Shown piece by piece: positions 8,296-16,165 of a stretch of DNA of 64,000 bases. The DNA comes from Planctomycetota bacterium (lineage in GTDB: Bacteria > Planctomycetota > B15-G4 > JADJEK01): the NCBI GenBank assembly GCA_016709145.1, contig JADJEK010000009.1, positions 1 to 64,000 of the forward strand. Reading direction: 5' to 3'. A program made the position numbers and the translations under genes. Under the pieces are notes generated by a model. It saw only the letters and a program-made list of their open reading frames with translations. It was not told the origin of the DNA and did no database searches. How positions within the stretch are numbered: position 1 is the first letter of the stretch; every line of letters begins with the position of its first letter.

Positions 8296-9231
8296 GTGAG
8301 CTCAACCCTGCGCATGGCGGTGCTCGGCACCGGACACCTCGGACGGCATCACGCACGAAACCTCGGTCAGATGGACGGCGTCCAACTGATCGCAGTCGTC
8401 GACCCCTCCGAAGAGCGCGGCCGGCCTGCCGCGGACACGGCGAAGACCGCATGGGTCGCGCGCCCCGAGGACTTGCCGGCCGACCTCGATGCCGTGTCGA
8501 TCGCGGCGCCGACGCCGACGCATTTCGCTCTCGCGAAGCACTTCCTCGAGCGCGGCGTCCACGTGTTGGTCGAGAAGCCGATGACCGCGTCGCTCGAGGA
8601 AGCCCGCGCGTTGGCCGCGATCGCGTCGAAGTCGAAGCGCTGCCTGCAAGTCGGGCACATCGAGCGCTTCAATCCGGTCTGGCAGCACGTGACGAACACT
8701 CCGTGCTCACCGCGGTTCATCGACGCCGAGCGTTTCGCGGCGCACACGGGGCGTTCGCTCGACACCAGTGTCGTGTTCGACCTGATGATCCACGACCTCG
8801 ATCTGGTCTGCGCCTTGGCAGGGTCCGCGGTCGTCGATCTGCGCGCGAGCGGGGGCGTGGTCGTCGGTCCGTTCGAGGACTGGGCCGAATGTCGCCTGAC
8901 CTTCGAGGGCGGCACGGTCGCCGAAGTCCGCGCCAGTCGCGCGCAGCCCGCCGGCGGCCGCAGGACCCGCGTGTTCGCGACCGACAAGACCCTCGAGATC
9001 GACTTCCAGACGCGCAAGCTCCAGATCGTCGAGAAGGGCACGTCGACGCCCCAGACCGTTCGCGAACTCCAAGGCGGCGACGAAGAACCCCTGCGCCGCG
9101 AGCTGGCGAGCTTCGTCGCCGCGATCCGCTCCGGGTCCCGTCCGGTGGTTTCGGAAGTCGAAGGCCTGCGGGCCGTGGAACTCGCCGACCGCGTGATCGG
9201 CCAGATCCGCGGGGGTCAACGCGGTCGTTGA
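8296..9231 (+). CDS. Gfo/Idh/MocA-family NAD(P)-dependent oxidoreductase
   Basis: This family oxidises or reduces sugar hydroxyls using NAD(P). The 311-residue product has the N-terminal Rossmann dinucleotide motif (VLGTGHLGRHHARNL), the family signature VEKPMT with Lys94, and the DLMIHDLDL segment bearing the usual catalytic His, followed by the C-terminal sheet domain. The GTG start follows GGAGA at 8286-8290. It lies 32 bases after lpxC-fabZ in the same direction. GnnA, which makes the 3-keto intermediate for 3-amino lipid A, belongs to this family and sits among lpx genes elsewhere, so a lipid A role is possible. The substrate cannot be read from the sequence. Confidence 0.85.
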   Translation: MSSTLRMAVLGTGHLGRHHARNLGQMDGVQLIAVVDPSEERGRPAADTAKTAWVARPEDLPADLDAVSIAAPTPTHFALAKHFLERGVHVLVEKPMTASLEEARALAAIASKSKRCLQVGHIERFNPVWQHVTNTPCSPRFIDAERFAAHTGRSLDTSVVFDLMIHDLDLVCALAGSAVVDLRASGGVVVGPFEDWAECRLTFEGGTVAEVRASRAQPAGGRRTRVFATDKTLEIDFQTRKLQIVEKGTSTPQTVRELQGGDEEPLRRELASFVAAIRSGSRPVVSEVEGLRAVELADRVIGQIRGGQRGR

Positions 9232-9235
9232 GCCC

Positions 9236-9466
9236 TCACGATTCGGATTCCGAAGGCTCCGACCTGAATCGGTAGAACCCGAGAACTCGCAACAAGATGA
9301 GGCGCCTCCGCGCAGCGTCGGCAAGGTCTGGACGAGTTGCGAACAGCCGTTCGACGCCGGCCTCGCCCTCGCATTCGCCGACCTCGAGGCACTGCCGCAC
9401 GAAGTCCCGGATGCGCTCACGCTGACGCGGACCTTCGGCGTTGGAGCGCATCGAGGACGGTTCCAT
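9236..9466 (-). CDS. Small hypothetical protein
   Basis: A 76-residue reading frame occupies most of the gap between the oxidoreductase and the next sigma factor. It has high GC at third codon positions in its first half. The product is charged and helical (RIRDFVRQCLEVGECEGEAG, then a RRRLILLRVLGFY helix) and resembles the short helical lead-in of some planctomycete kinases, but no family is recognised. It converges on the oxidoreductase with 4 bases between the stop codons and diverges from the sigma factor. It could be a chance frame. Confidence 0.4.
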   Translation of the reverse strand: MEPSSMRSNAEGPRQRERIRDFVRQCLEVGECEGEAGVERLFATRPDLADAARRRLILLRVLGFYRFRSEPSESES

Positions 9467-9590
9467 ATCCAGGCCATCCGGGGGGCGCGGAACGCGTCAC
9501 GCGGATTCGTGAGCCGTCGCTTCGAACGAAGCCTGCGGATTCCTTCGGTGCTAAACTTCGCCCAGCCCCGACCCGACGTGTGAGGTGTTC

Positions 9591-10232
9591 ATGTCCGAGA
9601 AGGACCCAGCGGCGAGCGACGGCGGTTCGAACGAACTCGTCGAAGCCGCAGCGCGCGGCGACAAGGCCGCCATCGAAGCGCTGATGCAGCAGCACATCTC
9701 GGGTGTGCGCGCGTTCGTTCGTCTGCGGGCCGGACCGGTCGTGCGCGCCAAGGAATCCGTATCCGACCTGGTGCAGTCGGCCTGCCGCGAAGTGCTCGAG
9801 CACATCGACCGCTTCCAGTACGCCGGCGAAGCCGGCTTCCGCCAATGGCTGTACGCGACCGCGCTGCGCAAGGTGTTGAACCGGCACGAGTACTACACGG
9901 CCGAGAAGCGCGACGTGAAGAAAGAGATCGCCCCGCCGTCGACCGCCGCCAACGGCGGTAGTAGTTCGGGCGCCGCCGACGTCGGCTTGCTCGCGGCTTA
10001 CAAGAACTTCGCGACGCCGAGTCAGGTCGCCATCGGCAACGAAGAGCTCGGGCGCATCGAGCAAGCGTTCGACAAGCTGCAAGACGACTACCGCGAGGTC
10101 ATCATCCTCTCGCGCATCGTCGGGCTGTCGCGCGCCGAGATCGCCGAGAAGCTCGGCAAGAGCGAAGCGTCGATCCGCGGCCTGCTCTATCGCGCGCTCG
10201 CGCAACTCGCGGAGCTGCTCGACCACAAGTGA
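9591..10232 (+). CDS. ECF-type RNA polymerase sigma factor
   Basis: ECF sigma factors redirect RNA polymerase to small regulons. The 213-residue product has sigma region 2 (about residues 15-95, with SDLVQSACREVLEHIDRFQY and FRQWLYATALRKVLN). A spacer of about 55 residues rich in Ser and Gly follows, then region 4 (YREVIILSRIVGLSRAEIAE, with the SEASIRGLLYRALAQL recognition helix). GTG lies two codons upstream of the chosen ATG and could also be used. No anti-sigma gene is adjacent. The gene ends 14 bases before a four-hairpin repeat. Confidence 0.9.
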   Translation: MSEKDPAASDGGSNELVEAAARGDKAAIEALMQQHISGVRAFVRLRAGPVVRAKESVSDLVQSACREVLEHIDRFQYAGEAGFRQWLYATALRKVLNRHEYYTAEKRDVKKEIAPPSTAANGGSSSGAADVGLLAAYKNFATPSQVAIGNEELGRIEQAFDKLQDDYREVIILSRIVGLSRAEIAEKLGKSEASIRGLLYRALAQLAELLDHK

Positions 10233-10246
10233 ACGCCCTGCGCAGA

Positions 10247-10445
10247 GGCCGTGAAGAAATTGGGGGCCGCCCCCAATTTCTTCACGGCCGAACCCACAAG
10301 ACGTCCGAGGCGGCGGCAGCCGCCGCACTCACGGACGAACCGCGTCGGATCAACGCGAATCGTCTTTGAATTCGGCGACTGCCGTCGCCGAGCAACACCT
10401 GGTGAAGGCCGAGAACGCGAATCAATCGGATTGATTCACGTTCTC
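10247..10445 (+). repeat. Four-hairpin intergenic repeat, copy A
   Basis: This 199-bp element starts and ends with palindromes. Hairpin 1 (10247-10289) is a perfect 21-bp inverted repeat with a single central base, opening GGCCGTGAAGAAATTGGGGG. Hairpin 2 (10310-10326) is GCGGCGGC/GCCGCCGC. Hairpin 3 (10373-10390) is CGGCGAC/GTCGCCG. Hairpin 4 (10411-10445) has 17-bp arms opening GAGAACGCGAATCAATC with one mismatch. A second copy lies in reverse orientation at 15876-16080. Here it sits between the convergent ends of the sigma factor and the SPFH lipoprotein gene, so a bidirectional terminator role is also possible. Confidence 0.85.
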
Positions 10446-10467
10446 TCAGTCGCGCCGCTGTCGATCG

Positions 10468-11943
10468 TCACGGCTTCGCTGCCGGCGCAGTGGTGGCGAC
10501 CTGGCCGATCGACTCCGAGGCGGAGCGCAGCTCCTTGGCACGCAGGTCGATCGCGAGTCCGCTCGGGATGAGCTTCGCGAGTTTCCACACGCGATAGGCA
10601 CCCGCGCCGCCGAGCGCGTCGACGAGTCGTCGTTCGCCCTCGGCGTCGGCTTCGCCTAGGAGCGCCTGCGCCTCGACCTCCGCTTCGCCGACCATCGTCG
10701 AAGCGAGCATGCGCTGCTCGCGACTCGCGTCGTCGCGCCGCATCGCCTCGAGCTTCGTGCGCGCCTCGAGCGTCTCGACCGCGGCGGTGCCGCGCTGCTC
10801 CTCTTCGGCGACTTGGCGTTGGATCTCGGCCTTGGTCTCGGCGACGGCGATCGCGACTTCGCCCTTCAACGTGTTGAAGCGTGCGTTCACGCGCGCCGTG
10901 GCCTCGAGCTCGACGTTGGTGAGGACCTCTTCCTCGGCGAGCCGCGCCAGTTGGAACGGTTTGCGCACCGCTTCGGGCACTTCGAGTCCGCGCACGAGCG
11001 CGAGCAACACGCGCAACTTCTTCTTCTCGAGCGCTGCCTTCAGCTCGACGGTGACCTCGTCCTGGAACACGACACGCGCGTCGCCTTCCATGAACTGGCG
11101 CGACGACAAGTTGCTGCCCTTCAAGCGCACGATCGACTCGACCTGCGGCTTGATCACGCGCTCGATCACGTCCTTCTCCGAGCCGTAGCGCTTCACGAGG
11201 TACGGCGCGTCCTCGGGCAGTAGGCCCCAGATCAGCGACATCTCGGCCGTGATCGTGTTCGAGTCGCTGGACGGGAATTGGATCGCATGCTTGCCCGTGA
11301 ACGAGAGCTCGCGCCAGCCGATGCGGATGTGGTTCACCGAGTACTCGAGCGGATTGAGGAAGTGCACGCCTGCGTGCAACACTTCGCGCTGCACGCCGCG
11401 CTGATCGGGATCCGCGAGTTCGTCCGACGACAGCACTCCGTCGAGGTGGGTGACGACGCCGACCGACCCGGTCGGCACGACCACGGCGTCGTGGACTTCG
11501 ACCGTGTACGCGTACGGGTTCAGCGCATAGCGGCCAGGGGTCAGCACGCGTCGCCTCACGCCACGCTGGCCTTCGCCGGCGAGGAAGCTGCCCAGAGGCA
11601 GCGGTTCGCCGACGAGCGCAGTGACGACACCGACCTGCGGCAGTTGCGCAGGGACGACGGAGTCGCCGTTCTTCACGCTCGGCGAACCCGGCAGGATCTC
11701 GAGCATCGGATGGCGTTCGATCGTCACTCCGAAGCGATCGACGACGTGCCGGCCGGGGCCGAGCACGTTTTCACGCACACCCTTCTGGCCCTCGCGAGCG
11801 AGCATCTGGCCGGGCGCGAGTTCGTCGCCGTCGTGCGCGATGACGACGAGGAACTCGTCGGGGCCGACGTCGACGGCTTTGCCGCAGGCCTGCAGCGCGC
11901 AAGCGACCGCGGCCAGAGCGAGCGCGGAGATCGCGCGGTTCAT
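10468..11943 (-). CDS. SPFH/Band-7 domain lipoprotein
   Basis: SPFH proteins form membrane-associated scaffolds. The 491-residue product has a lipoprotein signal with lipobox LQAC (Cys20) and then about three related segments (residues 25-215) of the pattern GQ(R/K)GV-x-R-x-VL-x-PGRH. The SPFH core covers about 220-360 (RQFMEGDARVVFQDEVTVEL). A coiled coil rich in A, E and R spans about 360-460, and the end is Ala/Pro rich. It overlaps the upstream SPFH gene by 4 bases (ATGA), so the pair is co-translated. An SPFH domain behind a lipobox is unusual and would place it outside the cytoplasm. The partner may be needed for assembly. Confidence 0.8.
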   Translation of the reverse strand: MNRAISALALAAVACALQACGKAVDVGPDEFLVVIAHDGDELAPGQMLAREGQKGVRENVLGPGRHVVDRFGVTIERHPMLEILPGSPSVKNGDSVVPAQLPQVGVVTALVGEPLPLGSFLAGEGQRGVRRRVLTPGRYALNPYAYTVEVHDAVVVPTGSVGVVTHLDGVLSSDELADPDQRGVQREVLHAGVHFLNPLEYSVNHIRIGWRELSFTGKHAIQFPSSDSNTITAEMSLIWGLLPEDAPYLVKRYGSEKDVIERVIKPQVESIVRLKGSNLSSRQFMEGDARVVFQDEVTVELKAALEKKKLRVLLALVRGLEVPEAVRKPFQLARLAEEEVLTNVELEATARVNARFNTLKGEVAIAVAETKAEIQRQVAEEEQRGTAAVETLEARTKLEAMRRDDASREQRMLASTMVGEAEVEAQALLGEADAEGERRLVDALGGAGAYRVWKLAKLIPSGLAIDLRAKELRSASESIGQVATTAPAAKP

Positions 11944-13505
11944 GGGTTCTCCTTCGGAGTCGGGGCGGGCGAAGCGGCTGGGTCCGTTGACGTCGGCGAG
12001 TCCGGATCCGGGCCCATGTCGAGCGCCTGTTCGACGAGCACGTGCGACGGTGGCGCGTCGAGCGTCGCCACGATGCTGCGGTAGTGCGGGATCAGGCGTT
12101 CGAGCAGGCGAAGGCGTGCATAGGCGTCGCCGCCGCCGGTCGCGGCCGCCATCTTCCGTTCGATCGCGGCGACGGTCTCGCTCACGCGCGTTTTCGTCGT
12201 CGCGGTCGATCGCGCACTCGCGCGGATGCGTTCGGCGTCGAGCTTCGCGATCTCGAGCGCGATCTGCGCTTGTTCGTCCTCGGCCGCGGCGGTCGCGAGC
12301 GCGCGCGCTTCAGCTTCGCGGGCGGCGCCGAACTCGGTCGCGTGCGTCGCGCGCGCGACGGCGAGCAGGGCCGGCAGCTTCTCGAGCTCTTGCTCGCGCG
12401 CAAGCGACGCACGCCCGCGCTCGGTCTCCATTTGCGCGTCGAGTTGCGAGCGCAGCAGCGCTGCTTCGACGCGACGCTGGATCAACGTCGCGAGCTCGTT
12501 GGGCGGCGTGATGCCGCTGATCGTGACCGCGTGGATCACCGGGCCCTCCGCTTCGACGAGACGACGCAACTCGGTCTCGAACGCGCTCTGGAAACTTTGT
12601 CGCGACGTACCGGCGATGAAATCGCGAGCCGGCGAGCGCGCGCCGAACGAACGCGAGATCGCGCGCGCGGCCGGCAAGATCAGGCTGTCCTCGACGACCT
12701 TCGTGCCGCCGAACTTCACGTACACGAGCGGCGCGCTGGCGTCGGTCAGGCTCCATTCGATCGCGCCGTCGAGCGCGATGTCGAAGCCGTCGCTGGTCGG
12801 GAACCGCACGCGCGTGCCCGGAGTCGTGAGGTCGAGGCGCTGCGACTGGCGCGACACCGGGAGGACGAACGTGGCGTACGGATTCACGTGGTGGATGCCG
12901 GGCGGAAGCACCTGGGCCTGGACACCTCGCTCGTCGGGAGCGGCGAGCCACGCATCGCCACGACTCGGGCCGCGGCCGACGAGATGGGCGACGACTCCGA
13001 CTTGCCCGGGCTGGATCACGACCGGATCGAACAGCAGCACGCGATACGCGCGCAGGTTGATCGCGTGCGATCCGGCCGCGAGTGGCTCGCGCAGGATGCC
13101 CTTGCGGACGATGCCAGCGGCCGCGTCGGCCGGATTCTCGTCGGCGAGTGTCTGGCCCGCGGGCAGGTCGTCGCCGAACAGACGCACGAGCACGCCGACC
13201 TTCGTCGTCGGCACCACCGTCAGCGGCACGGTTTGCCAGTCGTATTCGTGGCGGTTGATCGCGTCGTGGCGTCCGGGTGGCAGTACGTCCTCGATGATGC
13301 CGCGGTAGGGCGGCTGACCCGGCTCCGTGCGCGGCGCGATGATCGAGCCCGGCGGCGGCTCGCGCCCGACGCGGCGCAACAGGATCGCGACGCGGCCAGG
13401 TGGTACGTCGAGCGTGTCGAAGCGAGCGCGTTGCGACCACGCCAGCGCGCCGACGCCGGCGAGGACCGGCACGATCAAGACCATCACCCAGAACCGCATC
13501 CGCAT
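11940..13505 (-). CDS. SPFH/Band-7 domain membrane protein
   Basis: This is the upstream partner of the SPFH lipoprotein. The 521-residue product starts with a membrane anchor or signal (FWVMVLIVPVLAGVGALAW). Repeated extracytoplasmic modules follow (residues 30-210, for example KVGVLVRLFGDDLPAGQTL and ERGVQAQVLPPGIHHVNPY), then an SPFH core (about 215-350, RDFIAGTSRQSFQSAFETEL). A long charged coiled coil spans about 350-450, with a Pro/Ser/Thr-rich end. Its overall layout parallels the downstream gene, suggesting an old tandem duplication and a hetero-oligomer. A 94-base gap separates it from the metallophosphoesterase gene upstream on the same strand. Confidence 0.8.
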   Translation of the reverse strand: MRMRFWVMVLIVPVLAGVGALAWSQRARFDTLDVPPGRVAILLRRVGREPPPGSIIAPRTEPGQPPYRGIIEDVLPPGRHDAINRHEYDWQTVPLTVVPTTKVGVLVRLFGDDLPAGQTLADENPADAAAGIVRKGILREPLAAGSHAINLRAYRVLLFDPVVIQPGQVGVVAHLVGRGPSRGDAWLAAPDERGVQAQVLPPGIHHVNPYATFVLPVSRQSQRLDLTTPGTRVRFPTSDGFDIALDGAIEWSLTDASAPLVYVKFGGTKVVEDSLILPAARAISRSFGARSPARDFIAGTSRQSFQSAFETELRRLVEAEGPVIHAVTISGITPPNELATLIQRRVEAALLRSQLDAQMETERGRASLAREQELEKLPALLAVARATHATEFGAAREAEARALATAAAEDEQAQIALEIAKLDAERIRASARSTATTKTRVSETVAAIERKMAAATGGGDAYARLRLLERLIPHYRSIVATLDAPPSHVLVEQALDMGPDPDSPTSTDPAASPAPTPKENP

Positions 13506-13599
13506 GACTCGTCCTCCGCATCGAAGTGCGGCGAACCGTATCGGCCGCAGGGCCGCGGCGGAGGTCAGGTGCGCGTAACGAGACGCGGAGCGCGCGCGT

Positions 13600-14856
13600 T
13601 CACGGTGATCCCGCGGCGTCGACGAGTTCGATCACTCCCAACGTCGGTGGGCAGAGGAAGCGGATGCGCGGCGCTTGGTGTCGCTCGAGTCCGATGCCGC
13701 GGGATTGGTAGATCCACGTCGCTCCGTGGGGTCGGAACAGCCCGCCTGCGGCGATCCAGTTCGGCAGTCCCGAGAACGTGATCGGCGGCCCGATCCACGG
13801 CAACTGCACTTGCCCACCGTGCGTGTGTCCCGCGACGACGAGATCGACGCTCGAATCGCGTCGCAGGTCGTCGAAGACTTCACCGTGGTGCCCGAACAGG
13901 ATGCGGATCGCGCCGTCGTCGGGCTCGGCGTCGAACGCACGCGTGTACACGCGATCGAGACGATCGATCGTCGCGGCGCCGTGCTTGCCGACGTGATCGT
14001 GGAACACGTGGAACGGCAGCGCTCCGCCGAGTCGGACGAGTCGGTCCTTCACGCGGATCGTCGTCGACGAGTTCCACAACACCGTGACGCCGCCATCGGC
14101 GACGAGCTGCTGGAAGTCGGCGCCGTCGTCGGTGTCGCCGAGCACGGCGTAGGTCGGTGCGGTCTCGCTGAGGAAGCGCAGCAGGCGCACGAGTTCGCCC
14201 CGCGCGGCCGCATATTGCGCCGGTGAGCCTTGGAACAGATCGCCGGGCAACAGCACGAGGTCGGGCTGCTGCGCGCGCAGCGTGTGGGCGACCTTCCACT
14301 CGAACTCGCCGATCCGCCAGTTCTGCAAGTCCGCGAGCACGCCGATGCGGAGCGGCTGCTCGCCCACGCGATCGTGCTCGAGGCGGCACCTGACGGTTTC
14401 GACGACGAGTCGGCGCGGCTCGATCGCGCTGGCGTACACGCCGACGCCGATCGCGCCGAGACCGAGCCACGACCAACGCAGCGCGCCGCGATCGACGGGG
14501 ATGCCTCGCCGTGCAGCGATCCACACGCTGGCGCAGGCGATCGGCAGGGCCAACACGAGGTCGTACCAGCACATGCACATCGCGCCGAAGCCGTTCAGTC
14601 CGACGCGCCACAGCACGATCGAACGCACGACCGCGAGTGGCGCCAGCGCGAGGCCGGCCACGAACACGCGAAGCGTCGTCAACGCGGGCCCGCGCGTCCT
14701 GTGGGACGAGTCGGCGCCAGGCGATGCGCGCCGCCACCACAACACGGTCAGCAACAGCAGCGTCGTCGCCAGCGTCGATGCCGCGCAAACCCCGGAGAAC
14801 GGCACGCCGCGCATGTGGACTTGCGCGAAGTCGGAGAAGGGGAGGAGTTCGAGCAT
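13600..14856 (-). CDS. Membrane-anchored metallophosphoesterase-like protein
   Basis: The 418-residue product has about four N-terminal membrane segments (residues 10-150) and a C-terminal calcineurin-like phosphoesterase domain of the YkuE type. The last metal motif is intact (AGHTHGGQVQLP), and a His is kept in ILFGHHGEVF. The earlier ligands differ: the usual D-x-H is D-L-Q (LADLQNW), GDxxD is GDLFQ, and GNHD is GDTD. Activity may therefore be altered or lost. ATG 14856 begins just before the first membrane segment; 31 further upstream codons are open but would overlap the divergent gene. The neighbours are the SPFH pair and a divergent membrane protein. Confidence 0.75.
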   Translation of the reverse strand: MLELLPFSDFAQVHMRGVPFSGVCAASTLATTLLLLTVLWWRRASPGADSSHRTRGPALTTLRVFVAGLALAPLAVVRSIVLWRVGLNGFGAMCMCWYDLVLALPIACASVWIAARRGIPVDRGALRWSWLGLGAIGVGVYASAIEPRRLVVETVRCRLEHDRVGEQPLRIGVLADLQNWRIGEFEWKVAHTLRAQQPDLVLLPGDLFQGSPAQYAAARGELVRLLRFLSETAPTYAVLGDTDDGADFQQLVADGGVTVLWNSSTTIRVKDRLVRLGGALPFHVFHDHVGKHGAATIDRLDRVYTRAFDAEPDDGAIRILFGHHGEVFDDLRRDSSVDLVVAGHTHGGQVQLPWIGPPITFSGLPNWIAAGGLFRPHGATWIYQSRGIGLERHQAPRIRFLCPPTLGVIELVDAAGSP

Positions 14857-14935
14857 GGGCGCGGATCGTAGGGAGCCAATGGCTTTGCTGAGTAAAGCAC
14901 TTGAAAACGACACGATGGGTGGCACACTCCGGGCC

Positions 14936-15520
14936 ATGCTTCCAGCCACCTCCGTCTACCGCCGCGCCCATCACGACCTCCGCGTCATCCGCTCCACGAT
15001 CGAGCGCGCGGCCACGTTCACGGCCGTTCCCGGCGTGGGGATGTGCGTGATGGGGGTGAGCGCGATCGTCGCCGCGTTCGTGGGCGCCGCGACCACGACG
15101 CCGCAGGCGTTCCTGACCGTGTGGCTCGTCGAGCTCGGGCTCGCGTTCAGCGTCGGCGTCGGCTCCATGATCCACAAGGCGCGTCGCGCCGGCGTGCCGC
15201 TGCTGCGCGGTTGCGGCCTGCGCTTCCTCGTCGCGCTGGTCCCGCCGTTCGTCGCCGCGGGTGTGTTGTCGGTCTGGTTCTGGCAGAACGGCCACGCCGA
15301 TCGATTGCCGGCATTGTGGCTCCTGCTCTACGGCGTCGGAGTCCTGACCGGCGGCGCGTCGTCGATCCGCTCGGTGCTCGTTCTCGGCGGAGTGTTCTTC
15401 GCGCTCGGCACGATCGCGGCGTTCGCGCCGACCAGCGCGACGCACGCGTTGCTCGGGATCGGCTTCGGTGGTCTGCATCTCCTCTTCGGTCTCTACATCG
15501 CGAGGAAACACGGTGGCTGA
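14936..15520 (+). CDS. Integral membrane protein of unknown function
   Basis: The 194-residue product starts with a short cytoplasmic segment (VYRRAHHDLRVIRSTIERAA) and has about five hydrophobic segments, beginning near residues 23, 55, 95, 125 and 160. No catalytic motif is recognised. The gene overlaps the downstream winged-helix regulator by 8 bases, so the two are co-translated; such membrane protein/winged-helix pairs are common and the regulator may respond to the state of the membrane protein. The ATG at 14936 was chosen as the one next to the conserved-looking region; an ATG at 14915 is an alternative. Neither has a clear ribosome-binding site. Confidence 0.65.
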   Translation: MLPATSVYRRAHHDLRVIRSTIERAATFTAVPGVGMCVMGVSAIVAAFVGAATTTPQAFLTVWLVELGLAFSVGVGSMIHKARRAGVPLLRGCGLRFLVALVPPFVAAGVLSVWFWQNGHADRLPALWLLLYGVGVLTGGASSIRSVLVLGGVFFALGTIAAFAPTSATHALLGIGFGGLHLLFGLYIARKHGG

Positions 15521-15875
15521 TTCGTCCGCTTCGCGGCGCGCGGCTGCATCGCTGCGCAAGATCCAGGGCCTCGACGAAGGTGGGGCCGAGACGCGCCTCA
15601 TCCACGAGCCGGCGCGCCTGCGCATCGTCTCGGCGCTCGCCGTCGGCGACACGCTGACCTTCGCGGACTTGAAGTCGCAGCTCGAGCTGTCCGACGGCAA
15701 TCTCTCGGTCCATGCGCGCAAGCTCGAGGACGGCGGGTTGATCGCCTGCACCAAGTCGTTCGCCGGCCGCGTGCCGCGCACCGAGTACCGCTTGACCGCG
15801 AAGGGCAAGAAGGCGCTCGACCGCTATCTCGACCACATGGAGGCGTTGATCCGCCAGCTCCGCGACGTCGACTGA
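15513..15875 (+). CDS. Winged-helix transcriptional regulator
   Basis: The 120-residue product is a DNA-binding regulator of the winged-helix (HTH_34-like) type. After a disordered start it has the pattern IHEPARLRIVSALAVGDTLT, then TFADLKSQLELSDGNLSVHA as the helix-turn-helix, a wing with EDGGLIACTKSFAGRVPRTE, and YRLTAKGKKALDRYLDHMEA as the dimerisation helix. The GTG start lies inside the end of the membrane-protein gene (8-base overlap), giving translational coupling. It probably controls its own operon. Immediately after the stop codon comes copy B of the four-hairpin repeat. Confidence 0.85.
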   Translation: MADSSASRRAAASLRKIQGLDEGGAETRLIHEPARLRIVSALAVGDTLTFADLKSQLELSDGNLSVHARKLEDGGLIACTKSFAGRVPRTEYRLTAKGKKALDRYLDHMEALIRQLRDVD

Positions 15876-16080
15876 GAGAACGCGAATCCATCCGATGGAT
15901 TCGCGTTCTCGGCCTCACCAGTTGTTGCTCGGCGACGGCAGTCGCCGAATTCAAGGTTGAATCGCGTTGGACTGACGCGGTTCATCTGTGAGTACGGCGG
16001 CTGCCGCCGCCTCGACACCTTGTGGGTTCGGCCGTGAATCTGGTGAATGGGCGGGGGCTGCCCTCGATTTGTTCACGGCC
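15876..16080 (-). repeat. Four-hairpin intergenic repeat, copy B (inverted)
   Basis: This 205-bp element is the reverse-oriented relative of 10247-10445. On the + strand it starts with a perfect 17-bp palindrome around one base (15876-15910, GAGAACGCGAATCCATC arms). The CGGCGAC hairpin (15930-15947), the GGCGGC/GCCGCC hairpin (15996-16008) and a diverged outer stem follow (GGCCGTGAA at 16030, TTCACGGCC ending 16080). All four stems occur in the mirrored order. Stem sequences differ at matching positions in both arms of the first palindrome between copies, which suggests that the fold is kept. It begins directly after the regulator stop codon and ends 85 bases before the next gene. Confidence 0.85.
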
Positions 16081-16165
16081 TCCGATCGACGGCGCGCCGA
16101 TGGCGGTTTCGTTCCGGCTACTGGCTTTGTGACGCAAAGCGAATTCCGAACGCAGGAGTCGACCC

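Noticed and set aside
10468..13505. HflK/HflC call for the two SPFH genes
   Set aside because: The repeated outer modules, the lipobox and the length differ from HflK/HflC, and no ftsH or hfl neighbour is present.
15876..15910. Simple rho-independent terminator after the winged-helix gene
   Set aside because: The palindrome lacks a T run and is one end of a larger repeat that occurs twice; a terminator role is not excluded but does not explain the rest.
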